64,000 bases of DNA. Source: Manihot esculenta (taxonomy: Eukaryota; Streptophyta; Magnoliopsida; Malpighiales; Euphorbiaceae). The position numbers were made by a program, and so were the translations under genes. The notes under the pieces were generated by a model. That model had not been told where the DNA came from. It was given only the letters and a program-made list of their open reading frames with translations, and did not search any database. The stretch is from NCBI RefSeq assembly GCF_001659605.2, contig NW_025215482.1, forward strand, positions 574,135 to 638,134. Direction: 5' to 3'. Below are positions 21,297 through 33,153 of the stretch, piece by piece. The number at the start of each line of letters is the position of its first letter. Position 1 is the first letter of the stretch.

Positions 21297-24106
21297 TGTA
21301 ACAGCCCGGAAACCGGTACCCCTCTGTAGCGGCTCCGACCTGCTCGGCGCTAGGATTCAGATCGGCTTAAGGCCGCCGGAACCCGTAGCAAGCCTCTAAA
21401 CATCCTGAAACTCTAGGTATAATCCCATACATGATCAACATTTTCATAAAACTTAAGCTTTGGTCTCATAAAAACCTTTAAACTTGTTTTCTTTACCTCA
21501 GCTTGACCTATGCATGAAAACATAGAACCTCATACCAGATGGGTCATCAAGCTTGCTTTAAAACATATCCGCTTTGGGTCAAGGGATTGGAACCCTTTCT
21601 TCCCTCACGGGCCATTCAAAACTCATAACATTTAAAACATTTTCTCAAGATCATGCATAACAAAAAGGGATTTACCAACACTCTAGGCAAAGCACAATTC
21701 TATACATCTCATGCTACAACACATGACATATCTATACTTTCTTAACTTGGCTCTATCTCTTTATAACATTACTCTTTACTCTTTCCATTCATCATATTCT
21801 TATTATACATAAGGACCATACATCAAGTCCATCTATCATGTCCATATATCATCATGCTCATGTCCACCACTAAACTATACAAGCAAAATAAACATACATA
21901 GCATTACATAACATATCATTTCTTTACAACTTACATTACATACTATCTCCATAAACATATACAATAAGCATCTCTCCTTTCTACGAACACATAAACATAA
22001 CTAAGCTATTACAACCAAACATGGCAACCCATGCTTGAACCTCTTCTATCCCATAGCTTACTCTGACTGAACTCAGGCTACTTACTCTGGCTTGACATAC
22101 TCTGGCTTACTTACTCTGGCCCTGCAAAACTGGGGGTAAGGGAATGGGGTGAGCTACAAGAGCCCAGTGAGTAGAAACAGAGAAAAACATTTGATTTAGT
22201 TCCTCCATTTTTAGGTATATTATTATGCCTTTTATTGTTCCACCCTTTTTATGTATTTTATTATAAAGACATTTTATTCAATTCAATTATTCTTCTTATT
22301 CATGCATTCATGAAATGCGTCATATCACAATTATATCACAACAAACATCTCACCCCCGCTTGAGTTCATGCTAGCAAATCTCTTCCTCTTGCGGGTGATT
22401 TTTGAGGGTTCACGTAACGTCCTTCCCCTCAGGGTTAGACATGACCCCAACGTTCCCTCTGTCAAAACTTGGCCCCGAAGGAGCTCTCATGGGGCTTTCC
22501 TACATGTACTCGCCCGATTGACAAAGACTCATTGACAGACTTGCGGGCTATTGAGGTCGCCTTGGTCCACCCATCACATCATATACATAGCACATTATAC
22601 AATGCGTCACCTTCGTGAAACTAGTGCAATCATCCTATAACATATAAACATGGTGCATGGGCATGATGAACTAGTGCAAACATCCTATTACATAACATGA
22701 TGTATGAGTATGCTTTATACATTAAAATTTCTTAAAGTAAAACATTAAGTTTAGTTCTACTCACCTGAAGCCTCTGCTCAACAAACTCAGGGTCAACTAG
22801 CACTGAGGCTAGACACCTCTCCTCGGGTCCAATCCTACACAGATGGACTCACATGAGGTACTAAACACATGCTAACAACTCATAAGAAACTCCCCAAAAA
22901 CCCCTCTAAACATCATAGAAATACGCATAGGAAAACAGCCATGAAAAGGCTGGACAGGCACTTTCGGCGGCACCTTCGGCGGCCGAAAGTCTCCTCCAGA
23001 GACGAAACTCGGGTAGGTTCGGCGGCACCTTCGGCGGCCGAACCCTCACTCCAGAGACGAAAGTCAGGCACTTTCGGCGGCCGAACATTACCTTCGGCGG
23101 CCGAAAGTCTGCTTTCAAGCCACAACTCCACTTTCGGGGGCAAGGTTAGGCGGCCAAACCTACGCATCCTCAGGCACGTTCGGCGGCCGAAACCACCTTC
23201 GGCGGCCGAACCTGAGTTCATCAGAACTCCGCCTTCGTGCATACCAGCCTCCTAAACCTCACAAAACAACCCCAAACCTCACATACTCTCTCCCAAGCAT
23301 GCATACACACTCCCACAAGCAAAGAGAGCAAAGAAACTAGCTTAAACTCCTCAACACATCATCACATAACATACATTGGGCATCAAACCTATAAAAGCCT
23401 AAACATGCATATCTACCCATACTCAACCATATAACCTCCATAAAACTTACTTAAAACTTCTTAAAAACTCAAGGAAACAAAGATCTACACTTACCTCTTG
23501 AAGATCGAGGGTTGGTGCGATCCCTAACTCGGAGGTGTGGAGAATCCAAGCTCCAAAAGCTCCAAGCTCCCAAAACTTCTACTTTAGCTTCAAAACTTCA
23601 AACCAAGGGTAGATCTTATGAAAACTTGAAGGATTTTGAAGAGAAGACTCACAAGCAACCAAGGGAGGGCATACACTCACCTGAGCTCGGGAATGGGGAG
23701 AAAACTCGCCCATTTCCGATCTGAGGGCTCTTTATAGGTGGCCTGGTCATCAACCTTCGGCAGCCTAACGTGCCCCCTAAACTCATGCATGTTCGGCGGC
23801 CGAACCTCACTTTCGGCGGCCGAACCTTGGCTTGCTCCCACAAGACTTTCGGAGGCCAAAGGCGCTCCCGAAGCCTTCACATGTTCGGCGGCCGAACTTC
23901 ACTTTCGGCGGCCGAACCTGGCAAATGCCTCCTTGGTCTTTTCTCTTCAAAAACTCAACTCTTTTCTATTTAAAACCATAAAACACGTAAAAACATTTTA
24001 GAAAACCTTTCCTTTACCCTTGCTCTACCCCCCCCAAAGAGGATCCGACACCCGAGATTCCACCGGACGGTAGGAATTCCGATGTCTGAACGAGCGGGGT
24101 CTTACA
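21297..24106 (-). repeat. E2 5' LTR (2810 bp)
   Basis: Same length and, as far as I can read, same sequence as 16587-19396. On the element strand, 5' to 3': palindromes, TATA site (plus 23731-23736), donor-like AGGTAAGT (GT at plus 23494), palindromes, acceptor-like CTGTGTAG, a 70-nt putative exon (plus 22765-22834), donor-like GGTGAGTAG, a stem-loop around GCCCC...GGGGC (about 22470-22500), CACTGGGC (plus 22162-22169), acceptor-like TTTTGCAG (plus 22122), and the conserved terminal block (about 21330-21395). Confidence 0.95.
23731..23736 (-). promoter_or_regulatory. TATA box of the E2 5' LTR
   Basis: CTATAAAG on the element strand, after GGCCAC, about 240 bp upstream of the donor-like AGGTAAGT, with four palindromes just upstream. 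The identical 3' LTR has it at 19021-19026. Confidence 0.65.
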
Positions 24107-24111
24107 TCGGC
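24107..24111. other. Right target-site duplication of E2 (TCGGC)
   Basis: Direct repeat of 16582-16586. The satellite monomer continues in phase (TCGGCCTAATAGC) after it. Confidence 0.95.
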
Positions 24112-27100
24112 CTAATAGCTTTCATCCCAAAAACTGCCAAGTTTATCACCCATGTTACATCCGGTGCCCGATTTCGTCCTAATAGCTTCCATCCCAAACA
24201 CTGCCAAGTCTATCACCTATGTTACATTCGGTGCTCGATTTAGGACTAATAGCTTCCATGCCAAAAACTGGCAAGTCTAGCACCCATGTTACATCTGGTG
24301 CCCGATTTCAGCCTAATAGCTTCCATACCAAAAACTAGACAGTCTATCACCCATGTTACATCCTGTGCCCGATTTCGGCCTAATAGCTTCCATTCCAAAA
24401 CACTGGCAAGTCTATCACCCATGTTACATCCGGTGCACGATTTCGTCCTAAAAGCTTCCATCCAAAACACAGCCAAGTCTATCACCCATGTTACATCCTG
24501 TGCCTGATTTCGGCCTAATAGCTTCTATCCCAAACACTGCCAAGTCTATGACCCATGTTACATCCGGTGCCCGATTTCGGCCTAATAGCTTCCATCCAAA
24601 ACACAGCCAAGTCTATCACCCATGTTACATCCTGTGCCTGATTTCGGCCTAATAGCTTCTATCCCAAACACTGCCAAGTCTATGACCCATGTTACATCCG
24701 GTGCCCGATTTCGGCCTAATAGCTTCCATCCTAAACACTGCCAAGTCTATCACCCATGTTACATCCGGTGCCCGATTTCGTACTAATAGCTTCCATCCCA
24801 AAAACTGCCAAGTCTATCCCCCATGTTACATTCGATGCTCGATTTCAGCCTAATAGCTTCCATCCCAAAAACAGCCAAGTATATCACCCATGTTACATCC
24901 GGTGCCCGATTTCGGCCTAATAGCTTCCATCGTAAAAACTGCCAAGTCTATCACCCATGTTACATCCGGTGCCCGATTTCGTCCTAATAGCTTCCATCCC
25001 AAACACTGCCAAGTCTATCACCCATGTTACATCCGGTGCCCGATTTCGTCCTAATAGCTTCCATCCAAAACCCTGCCAAGTCTATCACCCATGTTACATC
25101 CTGTGCCCGATTTCGGCCTAATAGCTTCCATCCCAAAACACTGGCAAGTCTATCACCCATGTTACATCCGGTGCCCGATTTCGTCCTAATAGCTTCCATC
25201 CAAAACACAGCCAAGTCTATCACCCATGTTACATCCGGTGCCCGATTTCGGACTAATAGCTTCCATCCCAAACACTGCCAAGTCTATGACCCATGTTACA
25301 TCCGGTGCCCGATTTCGTCCTAATAGCTTCCATCCCAAACACTGCCAAGTCTATGACCCATGTTACATCCGGTGCCCGATTTCGTCCTAATAGCTTCCAT
25401 CCCAAACACTGCCAAGTCTATCACCCATGTTACATCCTGTGCCCGATTTCGGCCTAATAGCTTCCATCCCAAAACACTGGCAAGTCTATCACCCATGTTA
25501 CATCAGGTGCCCGATTTCGTCCTAATAGCTTCCATCCAAAACACAGCCAAGTCTATCACCCATGTGACATCCGGTGCCCTATTTCGGCCTAATAGCTTCC
25601 ATCCCAAACACTGCCAAGTCTATGACGCATGTTACATCCGGTGCCCGATTTCGTCCTAATAGCTTCCATCCAAAACACTGCCAAGTCTATCACCCATGTT
25701 ACATCCGGTGCCCGATTTCGTCCTAATAGCTTCCATCCCAAAAACTGCCAAGTCTATCCCCCATGTTACATCCGGTGCCCGATTTCGGCCTAATAGCTTC
25801 TATCCCAAACACTGCCAAGTCTATGACCCATGTTATATCCGGTGCCCGATTTCGGCCTAATAGCTTCCATCCCAAACACTGCCAAGTCTATCACCCATGT
25901 TACATTCGGTGCCCGATTTCGTCCTAATAGCTTCCATCCAAAACACTGCCAAGTCTATCACCCATGTTACATCCTGTGCCCGATTTCGGCCTAATAGCTT
26001 CCATCCCAAAACACTGGCAAGTCTATCACCCATGTTACATCCGGTGCCCGATTTCATCCTAATAGCTTCCATCCAAAACACAGCCAAGTCTATCACCCAT
26101 GTTACATCCGGTGCCCGATTTCGGCCTAATAGCTTCCATCCCAAACACTGCCAAGTCTATGACCCATGTTACATCCGGTGCCCGATTTCGTCCTAATAGC
26201 TTCCATCCCAAACACTGCCAAGTCTATCACCCATGTTACATCCGGTGCCCGATTTCGTCCTAATAGCTTCCATCCCAAACACTGCCAAGTCTATCACCCA
26301 TGTTACATCCTGTGCCCGATTTCGGCCTAATAGCTTCCATCCCAAAACACTTGCAAGTCTATCACCCATGTTACATCCGGTGCCCGATTTCGTCCTAATA
26401 GCTTCCATCCAAAACACAGCCAAGTCTATCACCCATGTGACATCCGGTGCCCGATTTTGGCCTAATAGCTTCCATCCCAAACACTGCCAAGTCTATGACC
26501 CATGTTACATCCGGTGCCCGATTTCGTCCTAATAGCTTCCATCCAAAACACTGCCAAGTCTATCACCCATGTTACATCCGGTGCCCGATTTCGTCCTAAT
26601 AGCTTCCATCCCAAAAACTGCCAAGTCTATCCCCCATGTTACATTCGATGCTCGATTTCAGCCTAATAGCTTCCATCCGAAAAACTGCCAAGTCTATCCC
26701 CCATGTTACATCCGATGCTCGATTTCAGCCTAATAGCTTCCATCCCAAAAACAGCCAAGTATATCACCCATGTTACAACCGGTGCCCGATTTCGGCCTAA
26801 TAGCTTCCATCCCGAAAACTGGAAAGTCTATCACCCATGTTACATCCGGTGCCCGATTTCGGCCTAATAGCTTCCATCGCAAAAACTGCCAAGTCTATCA
26901 CCCATGTTACATCCAGTGCCCGATTTCGGCCTAATAGCTTTCATCCCAAAAACTGCCAAGTCTATCACCCATGTTACATCCGGTGCCCGATTTCGTCCTA
27001 ATAGCTTCCATCCCAAACACTGCCAAGTCTATCACCTATGTTACATCTGGTGCCCGATTTAGGACTAATAGCTTCCATCCCAAAAACTGGCAAGTCTAGC

Positions 27101-30100
27101 ACCCATGTTACATCTGGTGCCCGATTTCAGCCTAATAGCTTCCATACCAAAAACTAGACAGTCTATCACCCATGTTACATCCTGTGCCCGATTTCGGCCT
27201 AATAGCTTCCATCCCAAAACACTGGCAAGTCTATCACCCATGTTACATCCGGTGCCCGATTTCGTCCTAAATGCTTCCATCCAAAACACAGCCAAGTCTA
27301 TCACCCATGTTACATCCGGTGCCCGATTTCGGCCTAATAGCTTCTATCCCAAACACTGCCAAGTCTATGACCCATGTTACATCCGATGCCCGATTTCGGC
27401 CTAATAGCTTCCATCCCAAACACTGCCAAGTCTATCACCCATGTTACATCCGGTGCCCGATTTCGTCCTAATGGCTTCCATCCAAAACACTGCCAAGTCT
27501 ATCACCCATGTTACATCCTGTGCCCGATTTCGGCCTAATAGCTTCCATCCCAAAACACTGGCAAGTCTATCATCCCATGTTACATCCGGTGCCCGATTTC
27601 GTCCTAATAGCTTCCATCCAAAACACAGCCAAGTCTATCACCCATGTTACATCCGGTGCCCGATTTCGGCCTAATAGCTTCCATCCCAAACACTGCCAAG
27701 TCTATGACCCATGTTACATCCGGTGCCCGATTTCGTCCTAATAGCTTCCATCCCAAACACTGCCAAGTCTATCACCCATGTTACATCCGGTGCCCGATTT
27801 CGTCCTAATAGCTTCCATCCCAAACACTGCCAAGTCTATCACCCATGTTACATCCTGTGCCCGATTTCGGCCTAATAGCTTCCATCCCAAAACACTGGCA
27901 AGTCTATCACCCATGTTACATCCGGTGCCCGATTTCGTCCTAATAGCTTCCATCCAAAACACAGCCAAGTCTATCACCCATGTGACATCCGGTGTCCGAT
28001 TTCGGCCTAATAGCTTCCATCCCAAACACTGCCAAGTCTATGACGCATGTTACATCCGGTGCCCGATTTCGTCCTAATAGCTTCCATCCAAAACACAGCC
28101 AAGTCTATCACCCATGTGACATCCGGTGCCCGATTTCGGCCTAATAGCTTCCATCCCAAACACTGCCAAGTCTATGACGCATGTTACATCCGGTGCCCGA
28201 TTTCGTCCTAATAGCTTCCATCCAAAACACTGCCAAGTCTATCACCCATGTTACATCCGATGCCCGATTTCGGCCTAATAGCTTCCATCCCAAACACTGC
28301 CAAGTCTATGACCCATGTTACATCCGGTGCCCGATTTCGTCCTAATAGCTTCCATCCAAAACACTGCCAAGTCTATCACCCATGTTACATCCGGTGCCCG
28401 ATTTCGGCCTAATAGCTTCCATCCCAAAACACTGGCAAGTCTATCACCCATGTTACATCCGGTGCCCGATTTCGGCCTAATAGCTTCCATCCCAAACACT
28501 GCCAAGTCTATCACCCATGTTACATCCGGTGCCCGATTTCGTCCTAATAGCTTCCATCCCAAACACTGCCAAGTCTATCACCCATGTTACATCCGGTGCC
28601 CGATTTCGTCCTAATAGCTTCCATCCCAAAACACTGCCAAGTCTATCACCCATGTTACATCCGGTGCCCGATTTCGGCCTAATAGCTTCCATCCCAAAAC
28701 ACTGCCAAGTCTATCACCCATGTTACATCCGGTGCCCGATTTCGTCCTAATAGCTTCCATCCAAAACACTGCCAAGTCTATCACCCATGTTACATCCGGT
28801 GCCCGATTTCGGCCTAATAGCTTCCATCCCAAAAACTGCCAAGTCTATCACCCATGTTACATCCGGTGCTCGATTTCAGCCTAATAGCTTCCATCCCAAA
28901 AACAGCCAAGTCTATCACCCATGTTACATCCGGTGCCCGATTTCGGCCTAATAGCTTCCATCCCAAAAACTGCAAGTCTATCACCCATGTTACATCCGGT
29001 GCCCGATTTCGGCCTAATAGCTTCCATCCCAAAAACTGCCAAGTCTATCACCCATGTTACATCCGGTGCCCGATTTCGGCCTAATAGCTTTCATCCCAAA
29101 AACTGCCAAGTCTATCACCCATGTTACATCCGGTGCCCGATTTCGTCCTAATAGCTTCCATCCCAAACACTGCCAAGTCTATCACCTATGTTACATCCGG
29201 TGCCCGATTTAGGACTAATAGCTTCCATCCCAAAAACTGGCAAGTCTAGCACCCATGTTACATCTGGTGCCCGATTTCAGCCTAATAGCTTCCATACCAA
29301 AAACTAGACAGTCTATCACCCATGTTACATCCTGTGCCCGATTTCGGCCTAATAGCTTCCATCCCAAAACACTGGCAAGTCTATCACCCATGTTACATCC
29401 GGTGCCCGATTTCGTCCTAATAGCTTCCATCCAAAACACAGCCAAGTCTATCACCCATGTTACATCCGGTGCCCGATTTCGGCCTAATAGCTTCCATCCC
29501 AAACACTGCCAAGTCTATGACCCATGTTACATCCGGTGCCCGATTTCGGCCTAATAGCTTCCATCCCAAACACTGCCAAGTCTATCACCCATGTTACATC
29601 CGGTGCCCGATTTCGTCCTAATAGCTTCCATCCAAAACACTGCCAAGTCTATCACCCATGTTACATCCTGTGCCCGATTTCGGCCTAATAGCTTCCATCC
29701 CAAAACACTGGCAAGTCTATCACCCATGTTACATCCGGTGCCCGATTTCGTCCTAATAGCTTCCATCCAAAACACAGCCAAGTCTATCACCCATGTTACA
29801 TCCGGTGCCCGATTTCGGCCTAATAGCTTCCATCCCAAACACTGCCAAGTCTATGACCCATGTTACATCCGGTGCCCGATTTCGTCCTAATAGCTTCCAT
29901 CCCAAACACTGCCAAGTCTATCACCCATGTTACATCCGGTGCCCGATTTCGTCCTAATAGCTTCCATCCCAAACACTGCCAAGTCTATCACCCATGTTAC
30001 ATCCGGTGCCCGATTTCGGCCTAATAGCTTCCATCCCAAAACACTGCCAAGTCTATCACCCATGTTACATCCGGTGCCCGATTTCGGCCTAATAGCTTCC

Positions 30101-33100
30101 ATCCCAAACACTGCCAAGTCTATCACCCATGTTACATCCGGTGCCCGATTTCGGCCTAATAGCTTCCATCCCAAACACTGCCAAGTCTATCACCCATGTT
30201 ACATCCGGTGCCCGATTTCGTCCTAATAGCTTCCATCCCAAAACACTGCCAAGTCTATCACCCATGTTACATCCGGTGCCCGATTTCGGCCTAATAGCTT
30301 CCATCCCAAAACACTGCCAAGTCTATCACCCATGTTACATCCGGTGCCCGATTTCGGCCTAATAGCTTCCATCCCAAAACACTGCCAAGTCTATCACCCA
30401 TGTTACATCCGGTGCCCGATTTCGGCCTAATAGCTTCCATCCCAAAACACTGCCAAGTCTATCACCCATGTTACATCCGGTGCCCGATTTCGTCCTAATA
30501 GCTTCCATCCCAAAACACTGCCAAGTCTATCACCCATGTTACATCCGGTGCCCGATTTCGTCCTAATAGCTTCCATCCCAAAACACTGCCAAGTCTATCA
30601 CCCATGTTACATCCGGTGCCCGATTTCGTCCTAATAGCTTCCATCCCAAAACACTGCCAAGTCTATCACCCATGTTACATCCGGTGCCCGATTTCGGCCT
30701 AATAGCTTCCATCCCAAAACACTGCCAAGTCTATCACCCATGTTACATCCGGTGCCCGATTTCGTCCTAATAGCTTCCATCCCAAAACACTGCCAAGTCT
30801 ATCACCCATGTTACATCCGGTGCCCGATTTCGGCCTAATAGCTTCCATCCCAAACACTGCCAAGTCTATCACCCATGTTACATCCGGTGCCCGATTTCGG
30901 CCTAATAGCTTCCATCCCAAAACACTGCCAAGTCTATCACCCATGTTACATCCGGTGCCCGATTTCGGCCTAATAGCTTCCATCCCAAAAACTGCCAAGT
31001 CTATCACCCATGTTACATCCGGTGCCCGATTTCGGCCTAATAGCTTCCATCCAAAAACTGCCAAGTCTATCACCCATGTTACATCCGGTGCCCGATTTCG
31101 GCCTAATAGCTTCCATCCCAAAAACTGCCAAGTCTATCACCCATGTTACATCCGGTGCCCGATTTCGTCCTAATAGCTTCCATCCCAAACACTGCCAAGT
31201 CTATCACCCATGTTACATCCGGTGCCCGATTTCGGCCTAATAGCTTCCATCCCAAAAACTGCCAAGTCTATCACCCATGTTACATCCGGTGCCCGATTTC
31301 AGCCTAATAGCTTCCATCCCAAAAACTGCCAAGTCTATCACCCATGTTACATCCTGTGCCCGATTTCGGCCTAATAGCTTCCATCCCAAAACACTGGCAA
31401 GTCTATCACCCATGTTACATCCGGTGCCCGATTTCGTCCTAATAGCTTCCATCCAAAACACAGCCAAGTCTATCACCCATGTTACATCCGGTGCCCGATT
31501 TCGGCCTAATAGCTTCCATCCCAAACACTGCCAAGTCTATGACCCATGTTACATCCGGTGCCCGATTTCGGCCTAATAGCTTCCATCCCAAACACTGCCA
31601 AGTCTATCACCCATGTTACATCCGGTGCCCGATTTCGTCCTAATAGCTTCCATCCAAAACACTGCCAAGTCTATCACCCATGTTACATCCTGTGCCCGAT
31701 TTCGGCCTAATAGCTTCCATCCCAAAACACTGGCAAGTCTATCACCCATGTTACATCCGGTGCCCGATTTCGTCCTAATAGCTTCCATCCAAAACACAGC
31801 CAAGTCTATCACCCATGTTACATCCGGTGCCCGATTTCGGCCTAATAGCTTCCATCCCAAACACTGCCAAGTCTATGACCCATGTTACATCCGGTGCCCG
31901 ATTTCGTCCTAATAGCTTCCATCCCAAACACTGCCAAGTCTATCACCCATGTTACATCCGGTGCCCGATTTCGTCCTAATAGCTTCCATCCCAAAACACT
32001 GCCAAGTCTATCACCCATGTTACATCCGGTGCCCGATTTCGGCCTAATAGCTTCCATCCCAAAACACTGCCAAGTCTATCACCCATGTTACATCCGGTGC
32101 CCGATTTCGGCCTAATAGCTTCCATCCCAAAACACTGCCAAGTCTATCACCCATGTTACATCCGGTGCCCGATTTCGGCCTAATAGCTTCCATCCCAAAA
32201 ACTGCCAAGTCTATCACCCATGTTACATCCGGTGCCCGATTTCGGCCTAATAGCTTCCATCCCAAAAACTGCCAAGTCTATCACCCATGTTACATCCGGT
32301 GCCCGATTTCGTCCTAATAGCTTCCATCCCAAACACTGCCAAGTCTATCACCCATGTTACATCCGGTGCCCGATTTCGGCCTAATAGCTTCCATCCCAAA
32401 AACTGCCAAGTCTATCACCCATGTTACATCCGGTGCCCGATTTCGGCCTAATAGCTTCCATCCCAAAAACTGCCAAGTCTATCACCCATGTTACATCCTG
32501 TGCCCGATTTCGGCCTAATAGCTTCCATCCCAAAACACTGGCAAGTCTATCACCCATGTTACATCCGGTGCCCGATTTCGTCCTAATAGCTTCCATCCAA
32601 AACACAGCCAAGTCTATCACCCATGTTACATCCGGTGCCCGATTTCGGCCTAATAGCTTCCATCCCAAACACTGCCAAGTCTATGACCCATGTTACATCC
32701 GGTGCCCGATTTCGGCCTAATAGCTTCCATCCCAAACACTGCCAAGTCTATCACCCATGTTACATCCGGTGCCCGATTTCGTCCTAATAGCTTCCATCCA
32801 AAACACTGCCAAGTCTATCACCCATGTTACATCCTGTGCCCGATTTCGGCCTAATAGCTTCCATCCCAAAACACTGGCAAGTCTATCACCCATGTTACAT
32901 CCGGTGCCCGATTTCGTCCTAATAGCTTCCATCCAAAACACAGCCAAGTCTATCACCCATGTTACATCCGGTGCCCGATTTCGGCCTAATAGCTTCCATC
33001 CCAAAACACTGGCAAGTCTATCACCCATGTTACATCCGGGGCCCGATTTCGTCCTAATAGCTTCCATCCCAAACACTGCCAAGTCTATGACCCATGTTAC

Positions 33101-33153
33101 ATCCGGTGCCCGATTTCGTCCTAATAGCTTCCATCCCAAACACTGCCAAGTCT
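24107..33153 (+). repeat. 67-bp satellite array C (about 135 monomers)
   Basis: Forward array. 24.1-28.3 kb is variable and rich in the 336-bp five-monomer unit. 26176 to about 28403 duplicates 14154-16380, and a short block at 24772-24950 matches 16380-16560 (both have GTACTAATAGC and CGTAAAAACTGCC). From about 28.4 to 31.2 kb monomers become nearly uniform. The 336-bp unit returns at 31277-31912 and 32421-33155. The array ends at 33153 in mid-monomer, where the orientation flips. Confidence 0.97.

Larger units (their letters stand above)
16587..24106 (-). mobile_element. E2: young non-autonomous LTR retrotransposon (TR-GAG-like)
   Basis: 7520 bp on the minus strand, flanked by the TSD TCGGC. 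The 2810-bp LTRs at 16587-19396 and 21297-24106 are offset by exactly 4710 bp; I saw no difference between them on reading, including identical translations throughout. The interior is only 1900 bp: PBS, a leader related to that of E1, a shortened gag with zinc knuckles, decayed protease remnants, then the polypurine tract. RT, RNase H and integrase are absent, so it must have moved with proteins supplied in trans. LTR elements that keep only gag have been described in plants as TR-GAG; this resembles them but lacks the central Gag domain. Confidence 0.93.
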
